DNA of 64,000 nucleotides from Bin87 sp964347975. Lineage in GTDB: Bacteria; Chloroflexota; Dehalococcoidia; Lucifugimonadales; UBA3495. Numbering within the stretch: position 1 is the stretch's first letter; every line of letters starts with the position of its first letter. A model generated the notes under the pieces. That model was not told where the DNA came from. It searched no databases and saw only the letters and a program-made list of their open reading frames with translations. Below, piece by piece: positions 52,321-60,669 of the stretch. The stretch spans positions 1 through 64,000 of the forward strand of contig CAYGAY010000012.1 of NCBI GenBank assembly GCA_964347975.1, read 5' to 3'. A program made the position numbers and the translations under genes.

Positions 52321-53042
52321 GTAGCGGGATTTTCCAGGCCCCCCGGCTGAACCCGGCGGCGGGACGCCGGCTGTGCGCGGGGTAAAGCCATCAGGTCGGC
52401 CTTGAGATTGGCCATGCCCTCCGCGCCCAAATCGTTGGCCTCGACGACAACGGCCACGGCGCCGGCCTGTCGCAGAGCCAGCAGTTCATTGGCGGTGGGC
52501 TGAACTCCCAACCGAACGAACTGGAACTTGTCGGTCCGGCTGACGGCCTCGGATACCTGGGCCAGGTCCGCGAAGGTCCATGGGCCGGACATCGCCGATT
52601 TGTCCAGCACCAGGAAATCCACGGGTGCCGCGGCGAGCATTCGCCAGATGGCGTCGTTGGGTTCGTCCGGAATGCGCAACCCGTGGGTCATGCCCGGCTG
52701 AGCCAGGTTGATGGCGTCCACCAGGGCCTCGCGCGGCGGAGACACCATGAAATCGGCGCCGGCATCCTGCCAAAGCGCGACATTATCGGGCGTCAGAGGC
52801 ACGCCGCCGGCGCCCCAAATACGGTCGCCTACATCGGGCATCGCATCCGGGGTGAGACCGGGAGCGGCGATGACCACGGCGTCGGCGGAGTCAGACGCGG
52901 CGGCCAGGGCTGCGTCCAGGTCGCCCGAGCACCGACCGACCAGCGCCATGCCCGGCAGGCGGGCCGATTGCGACGAACCGAACCCCAGCGAGGGGCCGCT
53001 GCCCGTTTCAATACGCTCGAGTAGATGGCGGAGTTGAGTCAT
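52317..53042 (-). CDS. hypothetical protein, TIM-barrel-like
   Basis: 241 residues. The alternating pattern of strands such as GMALVGRCSG, AVVIAAPG, GADFMVSPP, VDFLVLDKSA, QFVRLGVQP and GAVAVVVEAND with helices between suggests a (beta/alpha)8 barrel, but I recognise no named family. It overlaps the M50 protease by four bases, so the two are coupled. No secretion signal. Confidence 0.65.
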   Translation of the reverse strand: MTQLRHLLERIETGSGPSLGFGSSQSARLPGMALVGRCSGDLDAALAAASDSADAVVIAAPGLTPDAMPDVGDRIWGAGGVPLTPDNVALWQDAGADFMVSPPREALVDAINLAQPGMTHGLRIPDEPNDAIWRMLAAAPVDFLVLDKSAMSGPWTFADLAQVSEAVSRTDKFQFVRLGVQPTANELLALRQAGAVAVVVEANDLGAEGMANLKADLMALPRAQPASRRRVQPGGLENPAT

Positions 53043-53066
53043 GGCGGAAATCTCTTCTGTCGTGCA

Positions 53067-53087
53067 GGGCGGGTTTCAAACCCGCCC
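53067..53087 (-). terminator. hairpin between MBL hydrolase and hypothetical gene
   Basis: GGGCGGG (53067-53073) pairs with CCCGCCC (53081-53087) with a seven-base loop TTTCAAA, 30 bases past the MBL stop on the minus strand. No T-tract. Similar to the hairpin at 27607-27630. Confidence 0.4.
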
Positions 53088-53116
53088 CTTGCCGTGATGC
53101 GTAAATTGGGTTGCAA

Positions 53117-53989
53117 CTACAGCGGCTGCCAGACCCGTTTGCCGTCCACGCGGACGATCTTGCCGATCTGCTTGCCCGGCGGGAAGTGGCCGGCGCAGAT
53201 GGTCCAGTCGCCCTCCTCGGCGGCGTCCAGCAGGCGGCTGCGCGAGGCGGCGGACTGCTCCTTGTCGGTGTCCACGCCGGCGCACCATGCCGGCTCACTC
53301 ACCTGGGCGATGGTGTGCAGCACGTCGCCCATCACCACGCCGCGCTGGCCGTTGGAGTTGATCAACACTACCTGGTGGCCCGGGGTGTGGCCCGGCGCCG
53401 GAGCAATGGAAATCTCGTCGCTGATGGTGTGTTCCGGCTCTTCCAGGATCTGCTGGAGGCGCAAGCGACGCAGTGGCATGACCTGGCGGTCGATGTACGG
53501 GTACATCTGGCGCCCCTCGTCCGACGTGAAGTAGTCGTAGTCGGGGCGGGACATGACGTAGCGGGCGCGGCGGAAGTTGGGCGCCGGCATCCCCCCGGAA
53601 TAGCGCAGGTTCCAGCCAACATGGTCGCCGTGCAGGTGGGTGTGGATGATGTAATTCACCGAGTCGCTGGGGCCGACGTTGGTGTTGTTAACACCGACGT
53701 TGGACTCCAAGTGGGGCCGCAGTTCCTCGTAGAGGTTGCCGGTGCGGTTGCCCCGGTCGGGGTGCGGGCCGGGGCCCATGCCGGTGTCCACCAGGATGAC
53801 GTGTTCCGAGGTCTTGAGGAGGAAGACGCCGTAGTAAAGCTGGAGTTGTCCGTCTTCCAGGGTGTCCTGATAGGACGCCCAGGCGTCGGCGGGGACATCG
53901 GGGAACATTGCCGATGGTTCGCGCGGCGGCGGAACCATGTCGATGACGGCGGTAACTTCAACGTTGCCGATGGTTGCTTGGTCTGCCAT
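53117..53989 (-). CDS. metallo-beta-lactamase-fold hydrolase
   Basis: 290 residues, AGGAGGA upstream. HTHLHGDHVGWNL is the HxHxDH zinc motif (about residue 114), VILVDTGMGPGPH the first loop, PGHTPGHQVVLI the third histidine, and GDVLHT the aspartate, all in family order. These MBL hydrolases include lactonases and arylsulfatase-like enzymes; the length and spacing fit N-acyl-homoserine-lactonase-like or quinone-related groups, but no specific activity can be assigned. Confidence 0.88.
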   Translation of the reverse strand: MADQATIGNVEVTAVIDMVPPPREPSAMFPDVPADAWASYQDTLEDGQLQLYYGVFLLKTSEHVILVDTGMGPGPHPDRGNRTGNLYEELRPHLESNVGVNNTNVGPSDSVNYIIHTHLHGDHVGWNLRYSGGMPAPNFRRARYVMSRPDYDYFTSDEGRQMYPYIDRQVMPLRRLRLQQILEEPEHTISDEISIAPAPGHTPGHQVVLINSNGQRGVVMGDVLHTIAQVSEPAWCAGVDTDKEQSAASRSRLLDAAEEGDWTICAGHFPPGKQIGKIVRVDGKRVWQPL

Positions 53990-54030
53990 TGGGGAAATCC
54001 TCCTGAGTGCGCTGCGAATTTCGCTGGCGG

Positions 54031-54561
54031 CTATTCGTCCACTTCAAAAGTGACCAGGGAAAAGAGGTCGTAGTCGGCCAGGTTCTGGCGTCCGCCCAAA
54101 CCGATTAGCTCAATTACCACCCCGACGCCGGCGGGAATGCCGCCGGCGTTTTTAACTAGGTTGGCAGCGGCCAGGATGCTGCCGCCGGTGGCAAGCAGGT
54201 CGTCGATAATCAAGACACGCTGATCCGGTTTAATGTCGCCGGCGTGGATCTCAAGGGTATTTGAGCCGTACTCCAACGTGTATTCATATCCAATTGTCTC
54301 GCCGGGCAACTTGCCCGCCTTCCTTACCAACACCAGGGGCAACCCCATACGGTCCGCCATGGGCGCGGCGAACAGAAAACCACGAGAATCGATTGCGGCC
54401 AGGCTGTCCACTTTGCGCCGGCGCGCCTGTTCGATCATGCGGTCAACGGTTTCGCTGAAGGCGTCCGGCGACAGCAGCAACGACGTAATGTCCTTGAACT
54501 GCACCCCATGGATGGGGAAATCGGGTACGTTTCGGATATGTTCGGCGAGGTCAATAGGCAT
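54031..54561 (-). CDS. apt: adenine phosphoribosyltransferase
   Basis: 176 residues from ATG 54561, the normal length; the open frame to 54747 crosses a repeat element and is not coding. Makes AMP from adenine and PRPP. VPDFPIHGVQFKDIT is the Apt N-terminal motif (FPxxGIxFxDIT), and RVLIIDDLLATGGSILA the PRPP-binding motif. LVLVRKAGKLPGET and YTLEYGSNTLEIHAG are conserved. It is separated from yraN by the insertion-like element at 54651-54770. Confidence 0.94.
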   Translation of the reverse strand: MPIDLAEHIRNVPDFPIHGVQFKDITSLLLSPDAFSETVDRMIEQARRRKVDSLAAIDSRGFLFAAPMADRMGLPLVLVRKAGKLPGETIGYEYTLEYGSNTLEIHAGDIKPDQRVLIIDDLLATGGSILAAANLVKNAGGIPAGVGVVIELIGLGGRQNLADYDLFSLVTFEVDE

Positions 54562-54650
54562 AGCTTCGGTACTGCCGGCATGGGCTGACCGGCCGGCGGC
54601 AATCAGTCTAGTAGCAGCGGATGGTACAGTCAACCGCCGCGGCCAATCGC

Positions 54651-54770
54651 AGTAGCGTTGCAATGCAGGCGGTTTAGTTTTCCCGTCATTCCGGCTTTCG
54701 CCGGAGTGACGGGCGTGGGATTTATGCGTAACTCCTATATCAATCAAACCACCTGAAACGAAACGCCGCC
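54651..54770. mobile_element. 120-bp MITE-like element with terminal inverted repeats and flanking duplication (family B)
   Basis: Left end GTAGCGTTGCAATGCAGG with CGGTTTAGTTTT after it, right end AATCAAACCACCTGAAACG as inverted repeat. Immediately outside, the same 11 bases CGGCCAATCGC occur at 54640-54650 and 54770-54780, as expected for a target-site duplication. The interior has a CATTCCGGC/GCCGGAGTGAC palindrome. It lies between yraN and apt. Confidence 0.65.
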
Positions 54771-54782
54771 GGCCAATCGCGC

Positions 54783-55169
54783 CTACCCAGCGACCACGTT
54801 TTCCAGATGGCGGACGCTGAGCACGCGACGACCCGGCCCCAGCCGGATGGCTACGAGATCAATGCGCCACTCAACTTCAATGGATGTAGCCGCCTGTCGC
54901 GCCAGAAAATCTTGCGCCGTCAGCGCCAGCCGCTCCGCTTTCTCCTCCGTCAGCGATTCCTCAGGCGTGCCGTAAGCGTCGCTACGGCGGGCGCGAACTT
55001 CCACGAACACCCATGCCGGCCCGTCTCGCGCTATCAGGTCAACTTCACCCCAACGGCAGCGGTAGTTGGCCGCCACAATCCGACAGCCTTTGGCTTCCAG
55101 GTGGGAGCGGGCCAGCCGCTCGCCAATCCGCCCGATGTCCTGCGGAGACACCTCGGGGCTATCCGGCAT
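54783..55169 (-). CDS. yraN: UPF0102/YraN family nuclease-like protein
   Basis: 128 residues from ATG 55169. RIGERLARSHLEAKGCRIVAAN, then YRCRWGEVDLIARDG and FVEVRARRSDAYGTPEE correspond to the YraN PD-(D/E)XK-like fold (GExA...L...G...RxxxGEIDLIA...FVEVK/R). It overlaps the end of rnhB by 11 bases; rnhB-yraN adjacency is common in bacteria. Predicted nuclease or recombination-associated protein. Confidence 0.9.
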   Translation of the reverse strand: MPDSPEVSPQDIGRIGERLARSHLEAKGCRIVAANYRCRWGEVDLIARDGPAWVFVEVRARRSDAYGTPEESLTEEKAERLALTAQDFLARQAATSIEVEWRIDLVAIRLGPGRRVLSVRHLENVVAG

Positions 55170-55794
55170 CGGGCAGCAGTAGAACTTGCCGCAGCGGGCT
55201 GAACGTGCGCCGGTGAATGGGCGTCGGCCCCCGCTTGGCCAGCATACGCAGATGCTCCGCCGTCCCATAGCCCTTGTGCCGGTCAAACCCATACCCCGGA
55301 TACTGCCGGTCGGCCCGCCGCATTTGCTCATCCCGCGCCACCTTGGCCAGAATACTGGCCGCGGCGATGGACAACGACTTGCCGTCGCCCTTGACTATCC
55401 TCTGATAGGGTAGCGGGCAATGTTTGATGTGAACCCAGTCCAGCAGCAGCCCGTCCGGGGTTGGCTTCAATCCGCCCACGGCGGACCACATCGCCTTGAT
55501 GACCGCCGGCCCGATGCCGATGCGGTCGATTTCGCGTGACGTTACCTGTTTTACCGACCAGGCCAGCGCGTTGGCGCGGATTAGCTCTGCCGTCGCCTCG
55601 CGCTGCCTTGCCGACAAGCGTTTGCTGTCGTTGATGCCGTCGAGCCAGTCCTCGCCGCCGGTCAAGTCGGCTGGCAGGATGACGGCGGCGGCGGCAACCG
55701 GGCCGGCCAGCGGGCCGCGTCCGGCCTCGTCCACGCCGGCAATCAGATGGTAGCCGTCAGCGCGGAACGCCGTCTCCAGCGACAGGTCAGGCAT
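55159..55794 (-). CDS. rnhB: ribonuclease HII
   Basis: 211 residues from ATG 55794. Removes ribonucleotides and RNA primers from DNA. GVDEAGRGPLAGPVAAAAVIL is the diagnostic motif with the first acidic pair, DSKRLSARQRE the second, and SIAAASILAKVARDEQM carries further active-site residues; the GYGFDRHKGYGTAEH segment is conserved. It overlaps mnmA by eight bases and yraN by eleven. Confidence 0.95.
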   Translation of the reverse strand: MPDLSLETAFRADGYHLIAGVDEAGRGPLAGPVAAAAVILPADLTGGEDWLDGINDSKRLSARQREATAELIRANALAWSVKQVTSREIDRIGIGPAVIKAMWSAVGGLKPTPDGLLLDWVHIKHCPLPYQRIVKGDGKSLSIAAASILAKVARDEQMRRADRQYPGYGFDRHKGYGTAEHLRMLAKRGPTPIHRRTFSPLRQVLLLPDAG

Positions 55795-56929
55795 TGACCA
55801 GCGCCGGGGCTGCCGTCGCCGGCATAGTATCGGGTTCATACCCGGCGATGGGGCCGCCGCCCAGCACGGTATTGCCCCGGTAAAACACGGCGGCCTGGCC
55901 GGGGGTGATGGCCCGCTGCGGCTGGTGGAATTTGACCAGCGCGCCGTCGCCATTGGCGACAACCATTGCCGCAGCCTCGGCGAACTTGTAGCGAATCTTT
56001 ACGGTGACGTCCAATTCGCCGGCCGGCGGCATCCCCGATACCCACGATACCGGGGCGGCGTACAGAGTATCCCGGTACAGGTCGTTATCGGAACCCACTA
56101 CCACCCGGCGGGTATCCGGCTCCAGCCGAATCACAAACTTGGGCGACCCACCGGACAGGCCCAGGCCGCGACGCTGGCCGACGGTGAAATACTGGATGCC
56201 GTCGTGACGGCCCAGCACATTGCCGGCGTCGTCCACGATGTCGCCCGGCCGGTCGTCGGCGCGCTGGCGCAGGAACTCGCGGTAGTCGCCGGTGGGGATG
56301 AAGCAGATGTCCTGGCTGTCGGGCTTGTCGGCGTTGGGCAAGCCGGCGTCGGCGGCCAGCTGGCGAATCTGCGACTTGGGGTAACGGCCCACCGGCATCA
56401 GGGTGGCGGCCAGCTGCTCCTGGCGCATCCCGAACAGCACGTAGGACTGGTCTTTGTCCGCGTCCACACCGCGACGCAAGGCCCAGCGGTCGGGGCCGTC
56501 AGGTTCGATGCGGGCGTAGTGGCCGGTGGCGACGTGGCTGGCTTGCAGCATCCGGGCGCGCTGGGCCAGAAAGCTGAACTTGATCTTGTCGTTGCAAGCG
56601 ATGCACGGGTGAGGCGTGCGCCCGTTCTCATACTCGCTGCGGAAGTAGTCGATGACAAAACTGCGGAACTCCCGCTGCACGTTGAGCACATAGTGGGGCG
56701 CTCCGATGATCCGGCAGACGGCGCGGGCATCCTCAACATCGTCCAGGGTGCAGCAGCCCCGGTAATACTCAGGCAGCTCAGCCTGGTCGATGTCGTACAG
56801 CTTCATGGTGACGCCGACGACGTCGTAGCCCTGCCGATGGAGCAGCAGGGCCGCCACCGAAGAGTCCACACCGCCGCTCATAGCGACGACGACGCGGTTG
56901 GGGACGGTTGGGTTGGTGAGGGCATTCAT
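55787..56929 (-). CDS. mnmA: tRNA-specific 2-thiouridylase
   Basis: 380 residues. Thiolates U34 of tRNA for Lys, Glu and Gln. PP-loop VVVAMSGGVDSSVAALLL; the two active-site cysteines lie in HPCIACNDKIKF and DSQDICFIP; GQRRGLGLSGG and the C-terminal barrel TPGQAAVFYRG are present. First gene of the mnmA-rnhB-yraN operon. A family-C inverted repeat (56949-57054) lies directly upstream. Confidence 0.95.
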   Translation of the reverse strand: MNALTNPTVPNRVVVAMSGGVDSSVAALLLHRQGYDVVGVTMKLYDIDQAELPEYYRGCCTLDDVEDARAVCRIIGAPHYVLNVQREFRSFVIDYFRSEYENGRTPHPCIACNDKIKFSFLAQRARMLQASHVATGHYARIEPDGPDRWALRRGVDADKDQSYVLFGMRQEQLAATLMPVGRYPKSQIRQLAADAGLPNADKPDSQDICFIPTGDYREFLRQRADDRPGDIVDDAGNVLGRHDGIQYFTVGQRRGLGLSGGSPKFVIRLEPDTRRVVVGSDNDLYRDTLYAAPVSWVSGMPPAGELDVTVKIRYKFAEAAAMVVANGDGALVKFHQPQRAITPGQAAVFYRGNTVLGGGPIAGYEPDTMPATAAPALVNA

Positions 56930-56948
56930 GTAGTTAGTGGGAGTTGCC

Positions 56949-57054
56949 AGAACCAGGATTTACGGGATTTGAGGATTTGCGAGATTGAAGCCGTCCGGTG
57001 GAGGATAACACCCAATCCTGAAAATCCTTCAATCCAGCAAGTCCTGATTCTGAC
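56949..57054. repeat. family-C inverted repeat between mnmA and the LLM gene
   Basis: AGAACCAGGATTTACGGGAT and a reverse-complementary AATCCAGCAAGTCCTGATTC form the ends of an imperfect 106-base palindrome. The same ends appear at 58146-58245 and as a half unit at 59286-59315. Confidence 0.65.
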
Positions 57055-57175
57055 GATCTCCCAAAAAGTGGGCGCGTAGGAACTTCCGCTGGTTGCGGCT
57101 GGGGTATTCGTAGTATAGCATCGGAACGATTGACCGATCTAAACACGAAAACCGACTATCTACGGAGGCAGTATC

Positions 57176-58129
57176 ATGCCGGTTACTTTTGGATGCTCGC
57201 TGCCCAGCCGGGGGACAATGGCGTCTCCCGACAACCTGCGAAACCTGGCCCAGCGGGCCGAGGACCTTTCCTTCGACCACGTTTGGGTCAGCGACCACAT
57301 CATCATCCCTCACGAGGTGTCTTCCTTCTACCCCTACGCCGCCGACGGGGTGGCGCCCTTCCAGCGGGACAACACCTACTTCGAGCCGCTGGCCGCGCTG
57401 AACTTCCTGGCCGGCTGCACCACGCGAATCAAACTGGGCACCCACGTCCTCATCCTGCCCTACCGCAATCCGGTGCTGACCGCCAAGATTCTGGCGACGC
57501 TGGACGTGCTCAGCGGCGGCCGGCTCATCCTCGGCGCCGGCGTTGGTTGGATGGAAGAGGAATTCCAGGCGCTGGGGTTGGACACCTACGCCCAGCGCGG
57601 AAAGGTCACCGACGAATACATCCAGCTGTTCAAGGAGCTGTGGACGTCGGACAACCCGGAGTTTCACGGCGAGCACTACGACCTCAGCGAGGCCGGTTTC
57701 CTGCCCAAGCCGGTGCAGCAGCCCCACCCGCCCATCTGGATCGGCGGCCACACCAACCCGGCCATCCGCCGCGCCGCCACCCTGGCTGACGGCTGGATGC
57801 CCATTGGCCTGCGTCCGCCGGCCATCCTGGAGCCGGAGGAACTGGCCGAGAAGATCGCCCGCCTGCGCCGAATCAGCGCCCGGGCCGGCCGCGCCGAGGA
57901 CGCCGTTGACCTGGTGTTCAGCACCGATTGCGTTTTCCAGGACGAACCCGATGACGACCGCCGGATGGTGTCAGGCCGGCCCGAGCAAATCGCCGCGGAC
58001 CTGCGCCAATACCAGGACCTGGGCGTGCAGCACTTCATCTTCAGCTTCCCTTCCGACCGCGCCGACCAGCAGCAGGAAGCCATGGAACGGTTTGCGCGGG
58101 AGGTAATGCCGCTGATACCAGCGGATTGA
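57176..58129 (+). CDS. TIGR03619-type LLM class F420/flavin-dependent oxidoreductase, copy 2
   Basis: 317 residues, ACGGAGG upstream. VTFGCSLPSRG, LRNLAQRAEDLSFDHVWVSDH, IKLGTHVLILPYRNPVLTAK and LSGGRLILGAGVGWMEEEF follow TIGR03619 closely, with PIWIGGHTNPAIRRAATLADGW later. TIM-barrel enzyme using F420 or FMN. It is about as distant from copy 1 as family members usually are. Flanked on both sides by family-C inverted repeats. Confidence 0.9.
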   Translation: MPVTFGCSLPSRGTMASPDNLRNLAQRAEDLSFDHVWVSDHIIIPHEVSSFYPYAADGVAPFQRDNTYFEPLAALNFLAGCTTRIKLGTHVLILPYRNPVLTAKILATLDVLSGGRLILGAGVGWMEEEFQALGLDTYAQRGKVTDEYIQLFKELWTSDNPEFHGEHYDLSEAGFLPKPVQQPHPPIWIGGHTNPAIRRAATLADGWMPIGLRPPAILEPEELAEKIARLRRISARAGRAEDAVDLVFSTDCVFQDEPDDDRRMVSGRPEQIAADLRQYQDLGVQHFIFSFPSDRADQQQEAMERFAREVMPLIPAD

Positions 58130-58145
58130 CGCCTCCCGATCTTTC

Positions 58146-58245
58146 GTCAGAATCAGGATTTATGGGATTTCAACTGCGTAAGTCCTATGGATTATAGGAT
58201 TGGTTGGGGCGGGAAAGTGATAATCCTGTAAACCCTGATTCTGAC
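58146..58245. repeat. family-C inverted repeat between the LLM and PEP-mutase-family genes
   Basis: GTCAGAATCAGGATTTATGG at the left and CCTGATTCTGAC at the right are inverted, with AATCCTGTAA also matching inside. The 100-base unit can fold as one hairpin and fills most of the 177-base gap. Confidence 0.75.
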
Positions 58246-58306
58246 AATCTTCCTCGGCGTAACGTACTGCAACCAGCATCGTATCTAGTTTAGGAGGCGA
58301 ATCCAA

Positions 58307-59194
58307 ATGATCCTGCGCTCTGACCTGAAAGGCCGGCTCACGGCCGGCGAAACCATCGTCGCCCCCGGCGCTTACGACCCGATGTCCGCTCGTGTCGTCC
58401 AGTCCCTCGGTTTTGACACCGTGTACGTGGGCGGCTACATGAGCGGCGCGCACCTGGCCGTTACCGAGCCGCTGATGACGCTGACCGAGCAGGTTGACGT
58501 GGCTCAGCGCGTGGCCAAGTCGGTGCCCCTGCCCGTCATCTGCGACGCCGGGGCCGGCTACGGCGATCCGGTGCACACCATGCACACCGTCCGCACCTTC
58601 GAGCGGGCCGGCATCTGCGGCATCCACATCGAGGACCAGGTGTTTCCCAAGCGCGCGTCGTACCACGCCGGCCTGGAGCACGTCATCCCCATTGACGAGT
58701 TCCTGGAAAAGATGCGCTACGCCCTGGAAGCCCGTTCCGACCCCGACTTCCTGATCATCGGGCGCACCGACTCCTTCACCGCCGTAGAAGGCGACATGGA
58801 AGATGCTGTCCGCCGCGGCAATGCCCTGCGCGACCTTGGCGTGGACGTGGTAATGCCCCGGGGCGTGCGGCAGCGGGAAGACCTGGCCACCTTCCGCGCC
58901 GGCGTGCCCGACGTGCCGCTGCTGGTCATCGCCGGCGCCGACGACATCACCGTGCAGGAATACGAAGACCTGGGCTACAAGGTAATCATCTACGCCACCA
59001 CGCCGGCCATCGCCGCCGTTGAGGGCATCCAGCGGGCCTACGCCAGCCTGCGCGACACCGGCCACATCGGCATCGGAGCCGCCGAGGTGGCGACGCGGCG
59101 GGCCGAAGTGGAGGCCTTGATCAGCCTCCCCGAGTACCAGGCGGTGGAGGCGGCCACCACCGAGCGCGAGTTCCAGGACCGGGTGGGGCATTAG
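58307..59194 (+). CDS. isocitrate lyase/PEP mutase superfamily protein
   Basis: 295 residues; AGGAGG precedes the ATG. IVAPGAYDPMSARVVQSLGFD, VICDAGAGYGDPVHTMHTV and GIHIEDQVFPKRASYHAG (the lyase KKCG-like position is RASY here) follow the family, with IIGRTDSF. The family contains 2-methylisocitrate lyase, oxaloacetate decarboxylase and PEP mutase. The absent KKCGH motif argues against isocitrate lyase itself; oxaloacetate or carboxyphosphonoenolpyruvate-type activity is more likely. Confidence 0.87.
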   Translation: MILRSDLKGRLTAGETIVAPGAYDPMSARVVQSLGFDTVYVGGYMSGAHLAVTEPLMTLTEQVDVAQRVAKSVPLPVICDAGAGYGDPVHTMHTVRTFERAGICGIHIEDQVFPKRASYHAGLEHVIPIDEFLEKMRYALEARSDPDFLIIGRTDSFTAVEGDMEDAVRRGNALRDLGVDVVMPRGVRQREDLATFRAGVPDVPLLVIAGADDITVQEYEDLGYKVIIYATTPAIAAVEGIQRAYASLRDTGHIGIGAAEVATRRAEVEALISLPEYQAVEAATTEREFQDRVGH

Positions 59195-59222
59195 CCACCA
59201 TTACACCTCCGTTGTCGATCTC

Positions 59223-59260
59223 GCCGGCCCCGGCAGTAGCGTCGGGGTCGGCCATTTTTT
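59223..59260 (+). terminator. intrinsic terminator after the PEP-mutase-family gene
   Basis: GCCGGCCCCG (59223-59232) pairs with CGGGGTCGGC (59243-59252), ten pairs with one G-T wobble, then CA and TTTTTT. It lies 28 bases after the stop. Confidence 0.8.
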
Positions 59261-59523
59261 GCGCCGGCGGTTGGAACGCGGAATTGTCAGAAGCGGGATT
59301 TGTTGGATTGATGGGATGACCTGGATTGGGGCAACGTCCATTACCGATGCTTGCCTTGCTATCCCCGGCGATTACCGCCGTCTCGACTATCCTCATGCCA
59401 GCATCCTTCCTAACAGAGAGCACATATAAGCGCAAACCGTCTTTTGGCTCTGCGATATGTGTGCTGTATGGTTCCACGCCGCTGGGTTTCTCATTTATGT
59501 TCTTCACGCTAGGATGCCCGCCT
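59261..59523. other. spacer before the Pro/Thr-linker lipoprotein gene
   Basis: No supported gene. It contains a half copy of the family-C repeat (59286-59315) and otherwise unremarkable sequence. An open frame continuous with the lipoprotein gene runs from 59326 but overlaps the repeat edge and lacks a signal peptide, so it is not taken as the start. Confidence 0.4.
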
Positions 59524-60630
59524 ATGACGCCATCCCTAAACCCAAACCTCCGCAACGCCGCGCGCCGGCTGGCGCTGGCTCTGGGCTTGATGGCCTTGGT
59601 TATGCTCGTCTTGGCCTGCGGCCCGTCCGCTCCGGCGGTACAGGAGCAGACGGCGGATCCGACCGCCAAGCCCACGGCTGAGGCGAACCCCCCGGAAGCC
59701 GAACCTACCAAGCTCACGGAAGAGGCCAAACCGACCATCCCAAACACGCCAACGACGACGCCCACCCCCACGATGAGCCCTCAGGAGCGCGCCGACCAGG
59801 AAGAGCCAACGCCGACGCCCACTCCAGTACCCACAATTTCCCCAGAGGGTTCCACCGAGGCAGACATTCTGCCGCCGATCCCGACCAGCGTCGATTTTTG
59901 TTACGGCCTTAACCGTTGGGAAGACGGGCCGGAGTTCTTCAAATATGAGCCCGGTTGCTTGTACCTCTACGAAAAAACGGCCCATGAAAACTGTGGCATC
60001 ACAGCGACTGCATGGCACAGCAATGACTTTTTGACCGATGAAGAGCAAGCCTGTTTGAAACTGGAATATGCGGACGTTGACGACTACATCCACCGCGTAC
60101 GTCTGGGATATGGCTGCCTCGCGGCAGATAACAGCACCCGGAAACAATACGTCAACTGCAAACAAGCCGACGATGATCAGGCAAGCGAGGCGATCAAGGA
60201 CCTGTTCATCGCTCAACAACGGATAATGACCGCCGTTCAGCAAAGCGTTGCCGTGGTCCAGGCGGAGGAGAGAGTGAACACCTGCCTGGAAGGCCTGGAC
60301 AAAGAATTTCCAGAGATCAACTTTGGCAGTTCCCAGACGGTGTACTGGCTGGACAGCCTGACAATCCCGTTTCCGCCTTTCATGCGGACCTGGACGGAGA
60401 GCAAAGGTGACTCCCGACGGCTGGAAAAGGTCATTGCGTACACTGACAGAGTTCATCAATGCGCTGAAAAAGCCGGATATTACACCGCGCTTCACGAGAG
60501 CTTCGTCGCCGAATTGATCAGGTTGTCCAGAATGGAGCCTTCGCCCGTGGAGTCCATGAAATTAACCGGGCTGGCCGACTACCGGTTGGCGGCAGGCCCC
60601 TCACAGTTCGCGCCGCGTCCCCGTCAATAA
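59524..60630 (+). CDS. lipoprotein with Pro/Thr-rich linker, unknown function
   Basis: 368 residues from ATG 59524. The signal peptide RLALALGLMALVMLVLACG ends in the lipobox LVLAC. Residues about 35-120 are rich in Pro, Thr and Glu (PTPTPTPVPT), a flexible stalk. The remaining 250 residues have several Cys (SVDFCYGLN, PGCLYL, ENCGI, EQACL) and long helices; I recognise no family. It probably sits on the outer side of the membrane. The next gene encodes another secreted protein with a similar linker. Confidence 0.75.
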   Translation: MTPSLNPNLRNAARRLALALGLMALVMLVLACGPSAPAVQEQTADPTAKPTAEANPPEAEPTKLTEEAKPTIPNTPTTTPTPTMSPQERADQEEPTPTPTPVPTISPEGSTEADILPPIPTSVDFCYGLNRWEDGPEFFKYEPGCLYLYEKTAHENCGITATAWHSNDFLTDEEQACLKLEYADVDDYIHRVRLGYGCLAADNSTRKQYVNCKQADDDQASEAIKDLFIAQQRIMTAVQQSVAVVQAEERVNTCLEGLDKEFPEINFGSSQTVYWLDSLTIPFPPFMRTWTESKGDSRRLEKVIAYTDRVHQCAEKAGYYTALHESFVAELIRLSRMEPSPVESMKLTGLADYRLAAGPSQFAPRPRQ

Positions 60631-60669
60631 CCGCGCTCCGGTCATCCCCATTTTTCCGAGAGGATACCA

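Noticed and set aside
54562..54747. N-terminal extension of Apt
   Set aside because: Would translate the inserted repeat; the standard Apt start is at 54561.
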